Assembly (NCBI GenBank): GCA_964016985.1
Contig: OZ024827.1
Coordinates: 58,095,643 to 58,159,642 of the forward strand
Direction of reading: 5' to 3'
Length of the DNA stretch: 64,000 nt
From: Anodontia alba
Taxonomy: Eukaryota > Mollusca > Bivalvia > Lucinida > Lucinidae
In this document: one piece after another, positions 9,539-20,813 of the stretch
Layout: every line of letters begins with the position of its first letter
Numbering within the stretch: the first letter of the stretch is position 1
Program-made: the position numbers and the translations under genes
Notes under the pieces: generated by a model
Databases searched by the model: none
Told to the model about the DNA's origin: nothing
What the model saw: only the letters and a program-made list of their open reading frames with translations

Positions 9539-10989
9539 CAAGAGGCCCATGGGTCGCTCACCTGAGTGACATAGCCACTGCAGAAATGCAGATGTTATGC
9601 AACATTTTTCAAATCCTGTCATCGCAACTAATGAAAAGATCATCATTTAAGCAGTTCTCAATTTTGAAGAAGAATATATATCGCATGACAGTCAATGGAG
9701 CGTGATCATTAGAACAAACTCTCAATCACATTTCAACAGTAGGATCAATGTGAAATTTGGTGGCAATTGGCTAAGTGGTTTCTGAAGAATCATGACCTTA
9801 TACATGTAAACAGCACAGTGGCAGGGAAATATAATAAACATAAACAAGATTTTTGATGTACATGTCACCCTGCTGCTTCCTACCTAGTTTAAAGTCAATA
9901 AGCCTTTCGGTTCAGGAGAAGAAGCGAAAAATATATTTTCAAGATGGCCGCCATGGTGGCTATCTTGGATTTCCAATCTGAACGATTTTAGCCATTTTTT
10001 TATCTATAATTCACCCTGATGCTTCCTACCAAGTTTCAAGTCAACTGGCTTTTGGGTTTAGGAGAAGAAGCAAAAAATAGATTTTCAAGATGGCCACCAC
10101 AGCGGCCAGCTTGGATTTCCGATCAGCACGATTTTAGCTATTTTTGATCTACAAGTCACCCCGATGCTTCCTACCAAGTTTGGAATCAGATGGCCTTTCC
10201 GTTCTGGAGAAGTGAAAAATAGATTTTTAAGATGGCGGCCATCTTGGATTACCGATCGGAATGATTTTAGCTATTTTTGATCTACAAGTCACCCTGATGC
10301 CCTCGAACAAGTTTTGAGTCAATTGGCTTTTGGGTTTAGGAGAAGAAGCGAAAAACTAGATTTTCAAGATGGTGGCCATCTTGGATTTCCGGTCGGCACG
10401 ATTTTAGCTACTTTTTATCTACAAGTCATCCCAATGCTTCCTACCAAATTAAGTTTCGAGTCAATTGGCCTTTCAGTTCAGGAAAAGAAGTGAAAAATAG
10501 ATTTTCAAGATGGCGGCCATGTTGGATTTCGGATCGGAACGATTTTAGCTATTTTTGATGTACAAGTCACCCCGATGCTTCCTACCAAGTTTCGAGTCAA
10601 TTGGCCTTTCTGTTCAGGAGAAGAAGCGAAAAAGAGATTTTCAAGATGGCCACGGGCCATCTTGGATTTCCTATCGGCACGATTTTAGCTATTTTTGATC
10701 TACAAGTCACCCCGATGCTTCCTACCAAGTTTGGAGTCAATTGGCCTTTCTGTTCTGGAGAAGAAGCGAAAAATAGATTTTCAAGATGGCAGCCATCTTG
10801 GATTTCGGATCGGAAAGATTTTAGCTATTTTTGATCTACAAGTCACCCCAATGCTTCCTACCAAGTATCTAATCAATTGGCCCAGGGGTACAGGAAGAGT
10901 AGGCTTTTAAAGCAATTGTTGACGCCGTACGCCAGACATTGACTGACCACAATAGCTCACCACGAGCACTTCGTGCTCAGGTGAGCTAA
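9539..10989 (+). mobile_element. Hairpin-ended element with 135-147 bp AAGATGGCGGC units
   Basis: It starts CAAGAGGCCCATGGGTCGCTCACCTGAG and ends with a hairpin (CACGAGCAC-TTC-GTGCTC followed by AGGTGAGCTAA). About seven units at 9942, 10088, 10230, 10366, 10507, 10643 and 10783 carry TTTTCAAGATGGC..CCATCTTGGATTTCC, then GATTTTAGCTATTTTTGATC and CAAGTCACCCCGATGCTTCC. Short ORFs in the array are repeat translation and not genes. The 5' 200 bp are shared with 54564-54860, so unit arrays have been swapped between similar ends. Confidence 0.75.
10229..10517 (+). promoter_or_regulatory. YY1-type AAGATGGCGGC motifs inside the array
   Basis: Exact AAGATGGCGGC occurs at 10229-10239 and 10507-10517 (and at 55649-55659 in a related array). 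Neighbouring units carry one-base variants such as AAGATGGCCGC. With the following CCATCTT the unit core is nearly self-complementary. The match to the YY1 consensus is clear. Any binding is unverified. Confidence 0.4.
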
Positions 10990-11168
10990 AAAGTATATTT
11001 GTAGCTAAACTGAGGTTACACCAGAGAACATATTTTAGCCATTACTTAAAAATGCATAATTCTGGGCAATACCACCAAAAAGTATTGACTTTTTTATTTC
11101 TCCATGATTCTGGGTACAGATGTTAACAAGCTGCTTCTAATAAGTACCCACAATATGTTTTCTTGGAA

Positions 11169-11222
<54 letters not shown>

Positions 11223-11874
11223 GGTATATATATATATATATATGTATCCCTCTAATCTGGAACTTTGAAATACACATATTCAGTTAATTTCTCTCTGCTG
11301 AGCCATACATTTGAGTATTGTTCATATCCATTCCATTTCAAAATTTAACACTTATGTGTCTAGCAAGTAACAATATTGGGCCTAATTTAAAACGTCATAC
11401 TGTAGCTAAAATGAGTTAACACCAGAAGACAAATGCAGTCTTTTCTTGAAAATTAGAATATTTTCTGAGTAATTTCTGTCAGATAACTTATCTATTTATA
11501 CATTCCTTGCTTTAATTTACTGTTTTTGCCTGGCAAGAAACAGAAACAAACAACTGGTCCGATTTTTAGCAAATGCACACTGGGTGGCTTAAGTGTGTTA
11601 AATGAGTGGACATCAAGACAAATGTAACTATATCTTTTTTAGCTACATTTTTTTGGGACTATTTGTTAGAAGATAACCTATTCAGCTCAATATTACTGGT
11701 ATTTATTTTATTTTATAAAGTAACTCTTATAATTTAAGAACAAAATGCTGGGCTTAATTTATAAAGTTACACCATGAAAGGCTTAATAAATGTGTAAAAC
11801 TCTCATGACATTAAATACAGCTGTATCTTGACAGCTGTATCTTGATATACATATTCTGGCATATTTCCATAAAA
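10990..11874. other. Non-coding stretch with (TA)n microsatellite
   Basis: A TA-dinucleotide microsatellite spans about 11174-11243 with one interruption (CACACGG). The rest is AT-rich with no element boundary or gene. CAGCTGTATCTTGA is duplicated in tandem near 11817-11842. Confidence 0.6.
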
Positions 11875-12320
11875 AAAGCTAAAATGGTTCCCATCGGAAA
11901 TCCAGGATGGCCACTAAAGTGGACAGCTTGAAAAATCTAATTTTTTTTCCCTTCAGCTCCTAAACCAAAGAGCCAATTGACACCCCCCCCCCCCCCCCCC
12001 CCATGACAGCCATCTTGAAAATCTATTATGAACTTCTTCTCCTGAACCAAATGGCCAATTATTCAAACTAAGTAGGAAGTATCAGGGTGACTTGCAGGTA
12101 AAAAATAGCTAAAATCATTCCGATCGGAGATCCAAGATGGCTGCCATGCATGCCATCTTGTAAATCTATTTTGCACTTCATTTCCTGAACCGAAAGGCCA
12201 ACTGACTCGAAACTTTGTATAAAGTATTGGGCAACTTGTAGATCAAAAATAGCTAAGATCTTTCCGATCAGAAATCCAAGATGGCCACTATGGCAGCAAT
12301 CCCAAAGTCTCAGTGCCACC
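11875..12320 (-). mobile_element. Fragment of AAGATGG-unit array, minus orientation
   Basis: Reverse-complement copies of the unit seen at 9539-10989 (CGGAAATCCAAGATGGCC, AAAATCGTTC..., CGAAAGGCCAA). About three units are present, with a poly-C run at 11982-12002. No 5' or 3' hairpin end is present, so the fragment is truncated on both sides. Confidence 0.6.
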
Positions 12321-12330
12321 TCATATCTCC

Positions 12331-12331
<1 letters not shown>

Positions 12332-12386
<55 letters not shown>
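12332..12386. repeat. (CT)n(CA)n compound microsatellite
   Basis: About ten CT dinucleotides pass directly into about seventeen CA dinucleotides. It is the source of a spurious ORF with CVCVCV and RERERE runs. Confidence 0.95.
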
Positions 12387-12642
12387 TTATACTTGATAAT
12401 TTCATAAAAATACACTCACATTCTTACCCACCAGTCTGACAATTTAATTGAACCAACTAAAACATTGGAATAGAAGGAAGGCAATGAATTTATTTGTTTA
12501 TTGATGGTATAAAATGGTTATGATCAAATTATCCAGTTGAGAATTCTGTATGGTTATTTCTTTTGAAAAGATAATATATAGGTGTTACCTATGAAACAAG
12601 CTTAAGCATTTTGTGCATTTTTTTTTTTTTTCTTTTTACCAG

Positions 12643-12922
12643 GTATGCAAAGTTGCGGACCAGACAAAACCTGTTCAAATACAGAATAATAATTTCAGAA
12701 TTGTTTGTAACATTTTAAAGTTGACAATTGGTTGTCAAAACCAACACTTTACATCATTGAGTGGATGTAAATATCCATTTCAGGTGTTACATAAACCCAT
12801 CAGAATCATTTTCACATGTCAAACAATGACCACACGAAAGGAAATGAACCTAAATATTGCACACTTATATGATAAACCTGTCATTCAAACTTCAGGGTCC
12901 TTCTTTCTTGACAAAAATAATG
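12643..12922 (+). CDS. Candidate exon, unknown protein
   Basis: A long pyrimidine tract ending TTTTTACCAG precedes an open stretch of 280 bp that ends at ATG/GTAAAC, a plausible donor. The frame is open throughout (93 codons, phase 0 to 1). The residues include six cysteines but no recognisable domain. The hairpin-ended element at 12928 begins five bases after the exon boundary, so the element would sit at the very start of the intron. The alternative is a chance ORF in unique sequence. Confidence 0.3.
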
Positions 12923-12927
12923 GTAAA

Positions 12928-14397
12928 CAAGAGGCCCACGGGCCACGATTCGCTCACCTGAGTGACATAGCCACTGCAGGCATGCAGATGTTCCCAATAA
13001 TATATGCAAAGATTCAGCCATAAGGCATCCTCAGTTTTGGAGAATAAGATTTTTAAATGTTTTTCCCCATACAAATGCATAGGGAAGCAACTTTGGCAGA
13101 CCCCCTGTCCCCTATGATTTAAGCAAAGATTCAGCCCCAAGACATCCTCAGTTCTGGAGGAGATTTTTATAGGTTTTTACCATATATGGGCATGGCAGCC
13201 ATCTTGGTCAATGAACTGCGACCATTTTAGCAATCTTTCATTCCCCCAACCTAAGGAGGCTCCATATGAAATTTGTGCAAAATTGGCCCAGAGGCTCCAG
13301 AGGAGAAGTCGTATGAAATTCTGAATATTTTTTCCATACAAATGCATAAGGAAGCAAAATTGACCTCACGGTAAGAAGGTCAAATGTCAATGTACAACCA
13401 TTATTTTAGCAACTTTGGTAGACCTCCAGTTCCTGATGATATATGTAAAGATTCAGCCACAAGGCATCCTCGGTTTTGGAGAACAAGATTTTTAAAGGTT
13501 TTTCCCATACAAATGCATAGGGAAGCAAACTTGACCTTGCCGTAAAAAGGTCAAATGTCAATATACAATATTTATTTTAGCAATTTTGGTAGACCTCCTG
13601 TCCCCAATGACTTATGCAAAGATTCAGCCCCAAGGCATCCTCGGTTCTGGAGAAGAAGACTTTTAAAGGTTTTTACCATATATGGGCATGGCGGCCATCT
13701 TGGTCAACTAACTGCGAACATTTTAGCAATCTTTCATTCCCCCAACCTAAGGAGGCTCCATATGAAATTTGAGCAAAATTGGCCCAGAGGCTCCAGAGAA
13801 GAAATCGTTTGAAATTCTGAACATTTGTCCTATACAAATGCATCAGGAAGCAAAATTGACCTTACCATAAAAAAGTCAAATGTCAATGTACGACCATTAT
13901 TTTAGCAACTTTGGTAGACCTCCAGTTTCCAATGATATATATAAAGGTTCAGCCATAAGGCATCCTCGGTTTTGGAGAACAAGATGTTTAAAGGTTTTTC
14001 CCATACAAATGCATAGGGAAGCAAACTTGACCTTGCCGTAAAAAGGTCAAATGTCAATATACGACATTTATTTTAGCAATTTTGGTAGACCTCCTGTCCC
14101 CGATGACTTATGCAAAGATTCAGCCCCAAGGCATCCTCGGTTCTGGAGAAGAAGATTTTTAAAGGTTTTTACCATATATGGGCATGGCGGCCACCTTGGT
14201 CAATGGACCGCAACCATTTTAGCAATTTTTCGTTCCCCCAACCTAAGGAGGCTCCATATGAAATTTGAGCAAAATTGGCTCAGGGGCTTCAGAGGAGAAG
14301 TCGTTTGAAAATGTTAACGGACGGACGCAAGGACGGACGGACGACGGACGAAAAGTGATCACAATAGCTCATCCTGAGCATAGCTCAGGTGAGCTAA
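12928..14397 (+). mobile_element. Hairpin-ended element with 495-bp higher-order units
   Basis: It starts CAAGAGGCCCACGGGCC, then TCGCTCACCTGAGTGACATAGC. It ends with a (GGAC)n-like tract (14320-14350), then a hairpin (GCTCATCCTGAG-CATAG-CTCAGGTGAGC) and TAA. Anchors GGGCATGGCRGCC at 13188, 13684 and 14179 give a 495-bp higher-order period. AGGCATCCTCRGTT anchors spaced 172 and about 323 bp show each block is built from related subunits. There is no coding capacity. Confidence 0.75.
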
Positions 14398-15754
14398 AAA
14401 GTCAGATGCTGAGTGTCATTTAATATAAACAACTAATCACCTGTCATGTCAAGGGGCTTTCTTCTAGATGCAATGTTATAAGGAAAGTGTAATGAATTCT
14501 GAAATTAGTAGTAGGCACAACATCGAATATTATGCTTACATCAATTTAACCAGAGTTTCCTAGGAAACATCGCTCCACTGTATTTTTTTACATATTTAAA
14601 ACTTGAGGCAAGTGAAAGGAGGTTGATTTGATTCTACATATAGCTATATTACCCAGACTGAATCACCTATATCCATGATATCCAAATTTGATGCCTTCAG
14701 GGTATAATGGAAGCATGTCATAAAAACACCACTAATTCGATAGGCGTTTACAAAATGGCATGCAGCCGGTGCGTCCGTGTCGATCGGTCTGCTTTGGCTT
14801 TTGGGCCTGGGGGTGGCGCGTAGTACTGTCCACAGCTCGTTACTGCTATCAATTATGCCATACAATGTATCTCGGTTTCTAGGTATTAACTTTATGGATG
14901 CTTATGATGTTTATCAATAACATGAGCTACGACACAGTTTGACAAGCAAATCATTGTGCAGCATGTGTGTACAGACGCTAAAGTACGAACGATCAGCTGA
15001 TCACCAGTCAGCTGAAATCACCGCATATCCTACCTTTATCATGTTGTCAGTGATAAATTCTTCCCTATGCATAATTCCTGTTATGTGCTGTAGGAATGTA
15101 ATCCATTTTTTATAGCAATACTTCAGTATATACACTTAAATACACGAAAATGTTGTTTAATGTGCGAGAAATCACAGATTAAAAATGGCGGCTAAAGCAC
15201 AGATCAGTCTTGCAGTCATCCGTGTCAATGACATAAAAATGTATCCTTCTAGTTCATTAGCTATACGATTCTTTACAGCCAATGAGATCGCTTGCGGCGA
15301 CTGACTGGCTTTCCATGTTTGCAGCTGAGCAAATCATCATATTTTTCGGAAACCAGGCCAATGGCTCCGGCCTTATTAGCGTTGGTTTTCGGGTTCAACA
15401 TTAAGCCGATGCACTCCGCTGTAGATATGGGAAACCAGTCAACCGCCGCATGCAAACTCTTCTGCACAGTACATGTATGTGAGAGACACATTATACCTAT
15501 AGTATGAGCTTAAGCTACCTGCTGTGCAGGTTGCAGGTCTTGCAGGTCGCTTAAGCTCGTTATTATCTTAATCCTTATTTGGATAATTGTGCACTTCTGT
15601 GTATAAACATTTATATAGTATTTTGTCCACTTTTACCAATGATTTGAATGACCCTGTCAACTTGTTTGAGGTAACCAAACCTTAAGATTTGAAGAGATGC
15701 ACTGTTTTTTTTTTATTTATTGGTAGCTATGTATTAATTCCAAAGTAAACAAGT
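14398..15754. other. Low-repeat stretch with a fold-back at 15288-15460
   Basis: This is one of the few stretches that is not tandem-repeat derived, and it has locally higher GC (14755-14830). No splice-supported ORF was found. A minus-strand ORF of 73 codons (14644-14865) and an ATGGCGGCT start at 15185 (39 codons) are possible but unsupported. An inverted repeat pairs about 15288-15332 (GCGGCGACTGACTGGCTTTCC) with about 15425-15455 (GGAAACCAGTCAACCGCCGC), suggesting a small fold-back element. CTTGCAGGTCGCTTAAGCTCG follows at 15538. Confidence 0.4.
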
Positions 15755-16566
15755 TGCCTGATATTTCCTACCAATTTTTGAGTCAACTGGTCTTTCAGCT
15801 CAGGATGGCCATCTTGGATTTCTGATCAGAACAATTTTATCTACCTTTACTCTGCACATTGCCCCAATACTTCCTACCAAGTTTCCAGTTCATTGGCCTT
15901 TCTGTCTAGGAGACGAAGGGCAAAACAGATTTTTAAGATGCCTGCCATGGCAACCATTGCGGATTTCCGATCTGAACAATTTTAGCTATTTTTGATCTAC
16001 AAGCTGCCCCAATACTTCCTATTAAGTTTCCAGTCAAGTAGCCTTTCAGTTCAGGAGAAGACACACAAAATGGATTTTCAAGATGGCCGCCAAGGATCGT
16101 AAGGATTTTAGCTATATTTTGTCAGCAAATTGTCCTTTTACTTCCTACCAAGTTTCGAGTCAATTGGCCTTCAGTTCAAGAGAAGAAGAGCAGAATAGAT
16201 TTTCAAGATGGCTGCCATCTTGGATTTCTGAGCAGAAAGACTTTAGCTATTTTTGATCTGCAAGATGGCCAAATACTTCCTGCCAAGTTTCGAATCAATT
16301 GGCCTTTCGGTTCAGGAGAAGAAGTGCAAAATAGATTTTCAAGATTGCTACCATCTTGTATTTCCGATCGGAACGATTTTAGCTATTTTTGATCTAAAAG
16401 TCACCCCAATGCTTCATACCAAGTTTGGAGTCAATTGGCCCAAGGGTGTAGGAGGAGTAGGCTTTCAAAGGAAATTGTTTGATGCTGCATGACTGATGAC
16501 TCAACAAACGACGTATGAGAGACATTGACTGACCACAATAGCTAACCTTGAGCACAGGTGAGCTAA
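15755..16566 (+). mobile_element. 5'-truncated AAGATGG-unit element
   Basis: About five units (CAAGATGGC, CATCTTGGATTTC, GATTTTAGCTATTTTTGATC, CTTCCTACCAAGTTTC) end in CACAATAGCTAACCTTGAGCACAGGTGAGCTAA, the family 3' end with a decayed hairpin. No CAAG or CTAG 5' end is found. Confidence 0.6.
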
Positions 16567-17703
16567 TAAAGAACTACTGACAGACTGTGCTATAAACACT
16601 CTAAATTCAAAAACAGCTTAAATATTGAATGAACTGCCAATCCAAACCTTTGATAACAAACATAATATATGAAAAATTTACAACAAACAGGTGCAAATGT
16701 GTGGATAGCAATAATAAAGTTTAGGAAAACTATCATTATTTTATAATAATTACACTATTCCATGTCAATTGATGTCTATTATTTAAGGATTAACAATGCG
16801 TAACCAATGCTGATAAGGACATCTTCATCAAGGATATATTATATATTGGGAGATGTTTGTTATTTTGGGCCAAATACCGTACACAGGGATGAGAACAGCA
16901 TTTTGAGAAAAAAGAGAAAAATTGGCCAGGGGTCAAAGCCCCCTGCAGGTCAAGGGCAGCACCATTGTGGGGGAACCAGGGGGGGTGGGTAGGGGGGGTG
17001 GGGGGGGGGGGGCTGACACCAAATGAAAAAGGACAAATTTCAGCTGCATGGAAAGGAATTTCCTTTAACAAAAACAACTTTTCAACCAATATTTTGTCGC
17101 TAACTAATACAACAGAAAACTTCACTACATGTATCAAAAGTAAGAGCAACAACACTTGAAGTTTAAATCTAGTGTGCTTAAGGCATACAGCTACATTTAA
17201 TGATATAAAGTAAATCTAATTCAATTAGTCAATAATGATAATATAGGAATATACACATGTAAAAATATAGGCATTTCATTATTCAAGTCTAGTTTCTCCA
17301 TCATGTCACTTTCAAGAAACTATCTTAATTCTGAATGAGCAAGAATTCTGAATTTTGTATTGGTATTCTGAGCATAATTTGAATACAATTACAGATCATA
17401 TGTTTTACTGTACTAGCATTATACAAAGAATCCCATAATGATACAAAGAAACTATCTTGATTCTCAATGAGCATTATGCACATTATGCAAAGAATGTCAT
17501 ATTACAAAGAAACTAAAATGTAGACTAGCTACATACCGACTCAACTTTCATTCAACATGCATTTAAATCCAGTCTTACAATTCAAGACCGAGGAGTCTTA
17601 ACACTTACTTAAATTTCTCACAAGTCAATACTTATATGAATACTTCTTTTAAATATGAACTTAATAATCCTGTGAATGGAAGAAAAATCATACTAACAAA
17701 AAA
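16567..17703. other. Non-coding stretch with G-rich tract
   Basis: G-rich runs at 16978-17013 sit in AT-rich sequence. Imperfectly repeated phrases (AAGAAACTATCTTRATTCT) lie near 17315 and 17448. No gene. Confidence 0.5.
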
Positions 17704-20503
17704 CAAGAGTACCATGATGGTCCTATATCGCTCACCTGTGCAAACAGATTTGCATACCTACTACTGAAGTTTCAGTCAAGTTCACTACTCTAAATTTTTT
17801 GTATAAATTTTATAGCCCTGCCCCTTAGTGGCCATGTTTCTCTAATGCATCATGACGGCTTGAACAATCTTGGTAGAGGGTCACCAAGGGAACATTTCTG
17901 CCAAGTTATAATGAAATCGGTCCAGTGGTTTCTGACAAAAAGATTTTTAAAGTGTTTTATATAGCTATATAGGGAAAACTAGAAAAAGTGTCCATAGGAC
18001 ACGGATGCCCCCGCCAAAATGCCATTCAGAAAAAGGTTACATATGCAGTCAAGGGCAGATAATTCATAAACCAAATAAGCAAGAGTTGTCTTCCATGTTC
18101 ATTACACATTGCCTCAATGTCATGCATGCATCTGTAAATTTTCATAAATATATTCCACATGGTTTAGGAGTTATGGCCCACACACAGTTTACTATATGGA
18201 ACTAAGTCAAGGGCAGATAATTAAAAAACCAAACAAGCAAGAGTTGTCTTCCTTTTTCATGACACATCATCTCAATGTCATGCATGCATCTGTAAAATTT
18301 CATAAATATATTCCATACGGTTTAGGAGTTATGACCCACACATGGTTTACTATATGGAACTAAGTCAAGGGCAGATAATTCAAAAACCAAACTAGCAAGA
18401 GTTTTCTTCCTTGTTCATGACACATCGTCTCAATGTCATGCATGCATCTGTAAAGTTTCATAAATATATTCCATATGCTTTAGGAGTTATGGTCCGGACA
18501 CAGTTTACTATATGGAACTAAGTCAAGGGCAGATCATTCAAAACCCAAACAAGCAAGGTTGTCTTCCTTTTTCATGGCACATTGTCTCAATGTCATGCAT
18601 GCACCTGTAAAGTTTCATAAATATATTCCATACAGTTTAGGAGTTATGGCCCAGACACGGTTTACTATATGGAACTAAGTCAAGGGCAGATACTTCAAAA
18701 ACCAAACAAGCAAGAGTTGTCTTCCTTTTTCACGACACATCGTCTCAATGTCATGCATGCACCTGTAAAGTTTCATAAATATATTCCATAGGGTTAAGGA
18801 GTTATGGCCCGGACACGGTTTACTACATGGAACTAAGTCAAGGGCAGATAATTAAAAAACCAAACAAGCAAGAGTAGTCTTTCTTTTTTCATGACACATC
18901 GTCTCAATGTCATGCATGCACCTGTAAAGTTTCATAAATATATTCCATACGATTTAGGAGTTATGGCCGGACACGAATTGGGACGTACGTACGGGACGGA
19001 CAGGGGTAACACTTAATGCCCTTCCGCTATTCTTCGAATAAGCGGGGTCATAAATAAGCCCCGCCTCCTAGTGGCCATGTTTTTTGACAAATCATGACAG
19101 CTTGAACTAACTTGGTAGAGGGTCACGAAAGGAATATTCCTGCCAAGATATACTGAAAAAAAGTTCAGTGGTTTCTGACAAGAAGATTTTTAAAGTTTTC
19201 TATATAGATATATAGGAAAAATAAGTCCTGCCCCCTAGGGGCCATGTTTTTGACAAATCAAAATTGCTTGAACAATCTTGGTAGAGGGTCACCAAAGGAA
19301 CATTCCTGCCAAATAATATTGAAATCAGTCAAGTGGTTTCTGACGAGAAGAATTTAAAAGTTTTCTATATAGATATTTAGGGAAAATAAGCCACGCCCCC
19401 TTGCGGTCATGTTTTTTGATGTATCATGACAGCTTGAACAATCTTGGTAGAAGGTCACCAAAGCAACATTCCTGCCAAGTTACATTGAATTCTGTACAGT
19501 GGTTTCTGACAAGAAGATTTTTAAAGTTTTCTATATAGATATATAGAGAAAATAAGCCCCACCCCCTAACAGCCAGGTTTTTTGACGAATCATAACGGCT
19601 TGAACAATCTTGGTAGAGGGTCACCAAAGAAACATTGACCTGCCAAGTTATATAGAAATCGGTCCATTGCTCAATGACGGGAATATTTTTAAAGTTTTCT
19701 ATATAGATATATAGGGAAAATAAGCTCTGCCCCCTAGCGACCATGTTTTTTGACGTAACATGAGGGCTTGAACAATCTTGGTAGAGGGTCACCAAAGGAA
19801 CATTTCTGCCGTTATATTAAAATTGGTCCAGTGGTGTCTGACAAGAAGATTTTTAAAGTTTTCTATATAGATATACAGGGAAAATAAGCCCTGGACCCTG
19901 GAGGCCATGTTTTTTTTTGACGAATCATGACAGCTTGGACAATCTTGGTAGAGGGTTACCAAAGATACATTTCTGTCAGGTTATATTGAAATCAGTCCAA
20001 CATTTTTTCTATATAAATATATAGGGAAAATGAGCCCCTTGCCCCAGCGGCAATGTTTTTTGAAGTATCATGAGGGCTTGAACAATCTTGGTAGAGGTTC
20101 ACCAAAGAAACATTCCTGTCAAGTCTACTGGTTTCTGACAAGAAGATTTTCAAAGTTTCCTAAATAGATAAATAGGGAAAATCCCCCCCCCCCCCCCCCC
20201 CCTCCGCCATTTTTTTTGACAAATCTGAACAATCTTGGTAGAGGGTCACCAAAGAAACATTTCTGCCAAGTTATATTGAAATCTGTCCAGTGGTTTCTGA
20301 CAAGAAGATTTTTTAAGTTTTCTATATAGATATGTAGGGAAAATAAGTCCCACCCCACTAGTGGCCATGACGAATCATGACGGCTTGAACAATCTTGGTA
20401 GAGGGTCACCAAGGAAACATTTCTGCCAAGTTATATTGAAATAGGTTCAGTGGTTTCTGACAAGAAGATTTTTAAAGTTTCTATACAGATATATAGGGAA
20501 AAT
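17704..20503 (+). mobile_element. Hairpin-ended element with 166-bp units, interrupted
   Basis: It starts CAAGAGTACCATGATGGTCC, where the arms ACCAT and ATGGT form the 5' palindrome, then TATATCGCTCACCTG. Units contain TTGAACAATCTTGGTAGAGG, GGTTTCTGACAAGAAGATTT and TATATAGGGAAAATAAGCC, at about 165-168 bp (for example GCTTG at 19266, 19433, 19598, 19766). A different element interrupts the first unit (17979-19054), and the array is cut on the right by E1 at an AAAAT. A 43-bp remnant reappears at 29967-30009. The same family starts again at 62116. Confidence 0.8.
17979..19054 (+). mobile_element. Nested CTAG-class element with 158-bp units
   Basis: It is inserted inside a 166-bp unit: the host reads GGGAAAA before it and TAAGCCCC after it, which joined give the uninterrupted unit. 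It starts CTAGAAAAAGTGTCCATAGGACAC, where GTGTCC-ATA-GGACAC is a perfect hairpin. It ends with CCGCTATTC-TTC-GAATAAGCGG and GGTCATAAA. Between them are about six 157-158 bp units (GTCAAGGGCAGAT at 18048, 18206, 18364, 18522, 18679 and 18837), each with ATGCATGCA. There is no target duplication and no coding. Confidence 0.8.
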
Positions 20504-20813
20504 GAAGTTTTTAAAAGTAAAACATATTTTAACTAGCAATACTTAACCTATAGATAATGTGCTATTCTATTCTGTATTTCACACCTTCCACAGAAAAACC
20601 GACAGTTCAGTCGTCTAAAGGAGTCTTAATCCAGAATCTTAGGCAGTTACCTGTGTGACGTAACTCTTCCTACTCAATTGATCATGTGTCAGTTTCTTTG
20701 ATGTATAAAAACAATAGAAACAATTAAATAGAGCTGCACGGGAGGGAGGGGGACTTTCTTATCTAAAGGTTAAAGTATTGCTAGTTAAAATATAATTTAC
20801 TTTTAAAAACTTC
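20504..20813. repeat. Palindromic left-end module of E1
   Basis: The outer 55 bp are inverted repeats (GAAGTTTTTAAAAGTAAA with TTTACTTTTAAAAACTTC). The roughly 200 bp between contains CTATAGATAATGTGCTATTC through CAGTTTCTTT, which is the reverse complement of the E right end. It is followed directly by ATTTTAACTGCACAATAC, the inverse of the right terminus. The same module is at 30010-30317 and 47101-47419. Confidence 0.8.

Noticed and set aside
10601..10910. ORFs with FKMATGHLGFPIGTILAIFDLQ
   Set aside because: Translation of the AAGATGG tandem unit, repeated at 16253, 55319 and 55706; not a protein family.
11174..11243. Origin or regulatory role for the TA tract
   Set aside because: It is an ordinary TA microsatellite with no neighbouring signal.
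12068..12415. 115-codon minus-strand ORF with CVCVCV and RERERE
   Set aside because: It runs through the (CT)n(CA)n microsatellite and inverted AAGATGG units.
18049..18975. CRISPR array
   Set aside because: The 158-bp units are directly repeated with no short-repeat/unique-spacer structure, and the window is eukaryotic.
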